In this document: piece after piece, positions 62,080 through 64,000 of the stretch
How positions within the stretch are numbered: the stretch's first letter is position 1
How the letters are laid out: each line of letters starts with the position of its first letter
Assembly: GCF_004364865.1 (NCBI RefSeq)
Contig: NZ_SOAU01000001.1
Coordinates: 1,612,001-1,676,000 of the forward strand
Length of the DNA: 64,000 nt
Origin: Ilumatobacter fluminis
GTDB taxonomy: Bacteria > Actinomycetota > Acidimicrobiia > Acidimicrobiales > Ilumatobacteraceae
Reading direction: 5' to 3'
Made by a program: the position numbers and the translations under genes
Notes under the pieces: generated by a model
Database searches by the model: none
Told to the model about the DNA's origin: nothing
The model's input: only the letters and a program-made list of their open reading frames with translations

Positions 62080-64000
62080 TCAGCCGGAGTTGCGGAGGCC
62101 CGTCGCGATCGTGTTCAACGTGAGCTGGATGCCGCGCTCGACGAGCTCGTCGCGGTCGCCGTCGCGGTATCGCCGGAGCAGCTCGACCTGCATCACGTGG
62201 AGCGGGTCGAGGTAGGGGAACCGGTTGCGGATGCTCCGCGCCAGCGCCGGGTTGTCGACGAGGGGCACCTCGGAGCCGGTCAGCTCGGCGTGCCAGCGGC
62301 GAGTGCGGGCATGCTCGTCGGCGATCGCACCGAAGACGGCGTCGCGCAGCCCGTCATCGGTCACGAGCACGTCGGCGTAGCGACGTCCGATGTCGAGATC
62401 GGTCTTGGCGAGCACCATGCCCATGTTGTTGAGCATCGCCTTGAAGAACGGCCAGCGGTCGTGCATCTCGACCAGCAGGGCTCGACGTTCGTCGGTGGTG
62501 GCGAAGGCATCGAACGCCGAGCCGGCGCCGAACCAACCCGGGATGTTCAGGCGGGCTTGGCTCCAGCCGAACACCCACGGGATCGCCCGGAGGTCTTCGA
62601 TACGGTCCGACTTCTTGCGGCTCGCAGGACGACTGCCGACGTTGAGGCTCGCGATCTCGGCGATCGGGGTGATCTGCCGGAAGAAGTCGACGAACTCGCC
62701 GGGACGTCCGACGGCGGTCCCTTCGATGAGGCCCCGATACGTCTCGTAGGCGAGCTGGGCGATCTCACCCATCGTCTCGCGATAGCGGTCGCCGTCGGCG
62801 CCGAGACGCTCACCGTCGAGGCAGCTCGCCTCCAACGTCGCCGACAACAACGTCTCCAGGTTGCGGCGGGCCGAGGTGGCCTGTGCGTACTTGGCGGCGA
62901 CCATCTCGCCCTGTTCGGTGATGCGCAGTTCGCCGTGCACCGAGCCGGGCGGTTGGGCGAGGATCGCCTGGTAGGCGGGGCCGCCGCCGCGACCTACGGT
63001 GCCACCACGCCCGTGGAAGAGGCGGATCCGGATGCCGGCTCGCTCCGCCGCCGCCACCAGCGCGCGCTGGGCTCGGTAGAGCTCCCACTGCGACGTGACG
63101 TAGCCGCCGTCCTTGTTCGAGTCGGAGTAGCCGATCATCACCTCGTGCCAGCCATCGCGACTCTCGACGATCTGCGCGTAGCGCGGGTGCTCGAGGAGCG
63201 CCGTGAGTGTCGTGTCGGCGGCACGGAGGTCGGCGATCGTCTCGAACAGGGGAGCGATGTCGAGCGCCGAGGTGATGGCGCCCGAGTCGACGTCGACCGA
63301 GACCAGCCCCACCTCCTTGAGGAGGACGGCGACCTCGAGGACGTCGGAGACCGACTGGGCCATCGAGATGACGTAGTGCGGGATCGTTCGTGCGCCGAAA
63401 CGCTGATGGGCCGACGCCGCCTCTCGGAGGACGGCGATCTCGCCGGCGGTCAGGTCGCTGTAGCTCGCGTGCGGTGACACGAGCGGTCGGGCGTTCGACA
63501 GTTCGGCCGTCAGGAGCTCGACGCGCTCGCTCTCGTCGAGCGATGCGTAGTCGGCTGCGACGCCTCCGACGCGGAACAGCTCGGCGACGACCTCTTCGTG
63601 GATCGCCGAGTTCTGGCGCATGTCGAGTCCGCAGAGGTGCGTGCCGAAGATCTCGACACTGCGCCGGAGCGGGTCGACGCGCTCGTCGGCCAGGAGGCCG
63701 GCGCCGTGCGATCGCAGCGACTCGGTGACGACGTGGAGGTCGGCGACGAGTTCGTCGGCCGACCCGTACGGTTCGAGCTCGGCATGGGGGAGCGGCCCGG
63801 GAACCTCGTCGAGCACGGTCGCGGCCATCGCCCACATGCGGGCGTGCATGCCGCGCATCGCCCGCCGGTACGGCTCGTCGGCTCGGAACGGCGAGTCGTC
63901 GGCCGACCGGTCGGCGAGGGTCATCAGCGCCGGTGTCGGCGTGATCAGACGCAACGACATCGAGAGTTCACGCGACAGGCGGTGCAGCTCGACGAGGTGG
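62080..64000 (-). CDS. ppc: Phosphoenolpyruvate carboxylase, C-terminal part (5' end outside window)
   Basis: About 640 residues seen; the frame continues past position 64000 ('HLVELHRLSRELS' precedes Met63960). Carboxylates PEP to oxaloacetate. Present: 'GTHLCGLDMRQNS', 'MIGYSDSNKDGGYVTSQWELYRAQ', 'FHGRGGTVGRGGGP', 'GEMVAAKYA', 'VFGWSQARLNIPGWFGAGSAF' and a C-terminus '...TIATGLRNSG' (canonical end is NTG, here NSG). The missing N-terminal third includes the first catalytic His. Confidence 0.93.
   Translation of the reverse strand, partial: HLVELHRLSRELSMSLRLITPTPALMTLADRSADDSPFRADEPYRRAMRGMHARMWAMAATVLDEVPGPLPHAELEPYGSADELVADLHVVTESLRSHGAGLLADERVDPLRRSVEIFGTHLCGLDMRQNSAIHEEVVAELFRVGGVAADYASLDESERVELLTAELSNARPLVSPHASYSDLTAGEIAVLREAASAHQRFGARTIPHYVISMAQSVSDVLEVAVLLKEVGLVSVDVDSGAITSALDIAPLFETIADLRAADTTLTALLEHPRYAQIVESRDGWHEVMIGYSDSNKDGGYVTSQWELYRAQRALVAAAERAGIRIRLFHGRGGTVGRGGGPAYQAILAQPPGSVHGELRITEQGEMVAAKYAQATSARRNLETLLSATLEASCLDGERLGADGDRYRETMGEIAQLAYETYRGLIEGTAVGRPGEFVDFFRQITPIAEIASLNVGSRPASRKKSDRIEDLRAIPWVFGWSQARLNIPGWFGAGSAFDAFATTDERRALLVEMHDRWPFFKAMLNNMGMVLAKTDLDIGRRYADVLVTDDGLRDAVFGAIADEHARTRRWHAELTGSEVPLVDNPALARSIRNRFPYLDPLHVMQVELLRRYRDGDRDELVERGIQLTLNTIATGLRNSG

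Overview
This is about 64 kb of GC-rich chromosomal DNA with many GTG starts. It was probably taken from an actinobacterium of the class Acidimicrobiia (Ilumatobacter-like). That placement is inferred from the gene families: a mycothiol-type ArsC, MtrA/MtrB-like two-component systems with GerMN lipoproteins, PimB-like and polyprenol-phosphate-mannose-type glycosyltransferases, and secreted proteins with 'LDTR' repeats. I see no insertion sequence, prophage, CRISPR array or rRNA. Most of the window is ordinary, tightly packed chromosome, with one tRNA-Pro(UGG).

Layout. 1-6.3 kb: 5' part of a molybdopterin oxidoreductase, a DedA membrane protein, an NTF2-like protein, a MalT/LuxR-type ATPase regulator, a SHOCT protein and glutamate decarboxylase. 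6.3-14 kb: a cytosolic-looking sulfatase followed by LURP-one and DUF6325-like proteins, a CASTOR/POLLUX-like ion channel, a DUF1622 membrane protein, and an arsenic cluster (ArsR-phosphatase fusion with a visible operator, then a mycothiol-type arsenate reductase). 14-23 kb: two very large secreted repeat proteins around a winged-helix/hydrolase fusion, then a lipoprotein and the tRNA. 23-34.6 kb: trans-enoyl-reductase-like protein, XRE-cupin regulator divergent from an oxidoreductase-methyltransferase fusion, a 44-bp tandem repeat, queG-pimB, SRPBCC, ROK glucokinase, pyrophosphatase, aminotransferase and an ACT protein. 34.6-49 kb: glpK, pfkA, a first MtrA/MtrB/GerMN module, inositol monophosphatase, glycosyltransferase, serine hydrolase, carbonic anhydrase, MaoC, era, and a second MtrA/MtrB/GerMN module. 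49-64 kb: enoyl-CoA hydratases, dinG-like helicase, uppS with a divergent uppS-like partner, recO, a ykkC-type (guanidine) riboswitch with its transporter, two 2-oxoglutarate/Fe(II) oxygenases, a LysR regulator, DUF503, a SelW-like selenoprotein with an in-frame UGA, a second phosphofructokinase and the C-terminal part of PEP carboxylase.

Three things stand out. (1) The catalytic UppS has lost its C-terminal RxG tail and one metal-binding Glu. A divergently transcribed neighbour, starting 36 bp away, lacks the catalytic motifs but keeps exactly those missing pieces. This is the division of labour of the eukaryotic DHDDS-NgBR (Nus1) heteromer. (2) A short SelT/SelW/SelH-family gene reads through a UGA placed exactly at the second residue of its CxxC redox motif, so it should be a selenoprotein. 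(3) A family of 27-bp palindromes occurs at three loci, and at two of them the palindrome supplies the stop codon of the adjacent gene.

The central-metabolism genes (glucokinase, two 6-phosphofructokinases, glycerol kinase, PEP carboxylase, pyrophosphatase) and the envelope genes (UppS, PimB-like and polyprenol-phosphate-mannose-type glycosyltransferases, MtrAB-like systems, LDTR surface proteins) suggest a free-living aerobic heterotroph with an actinobacterial cell envelope.
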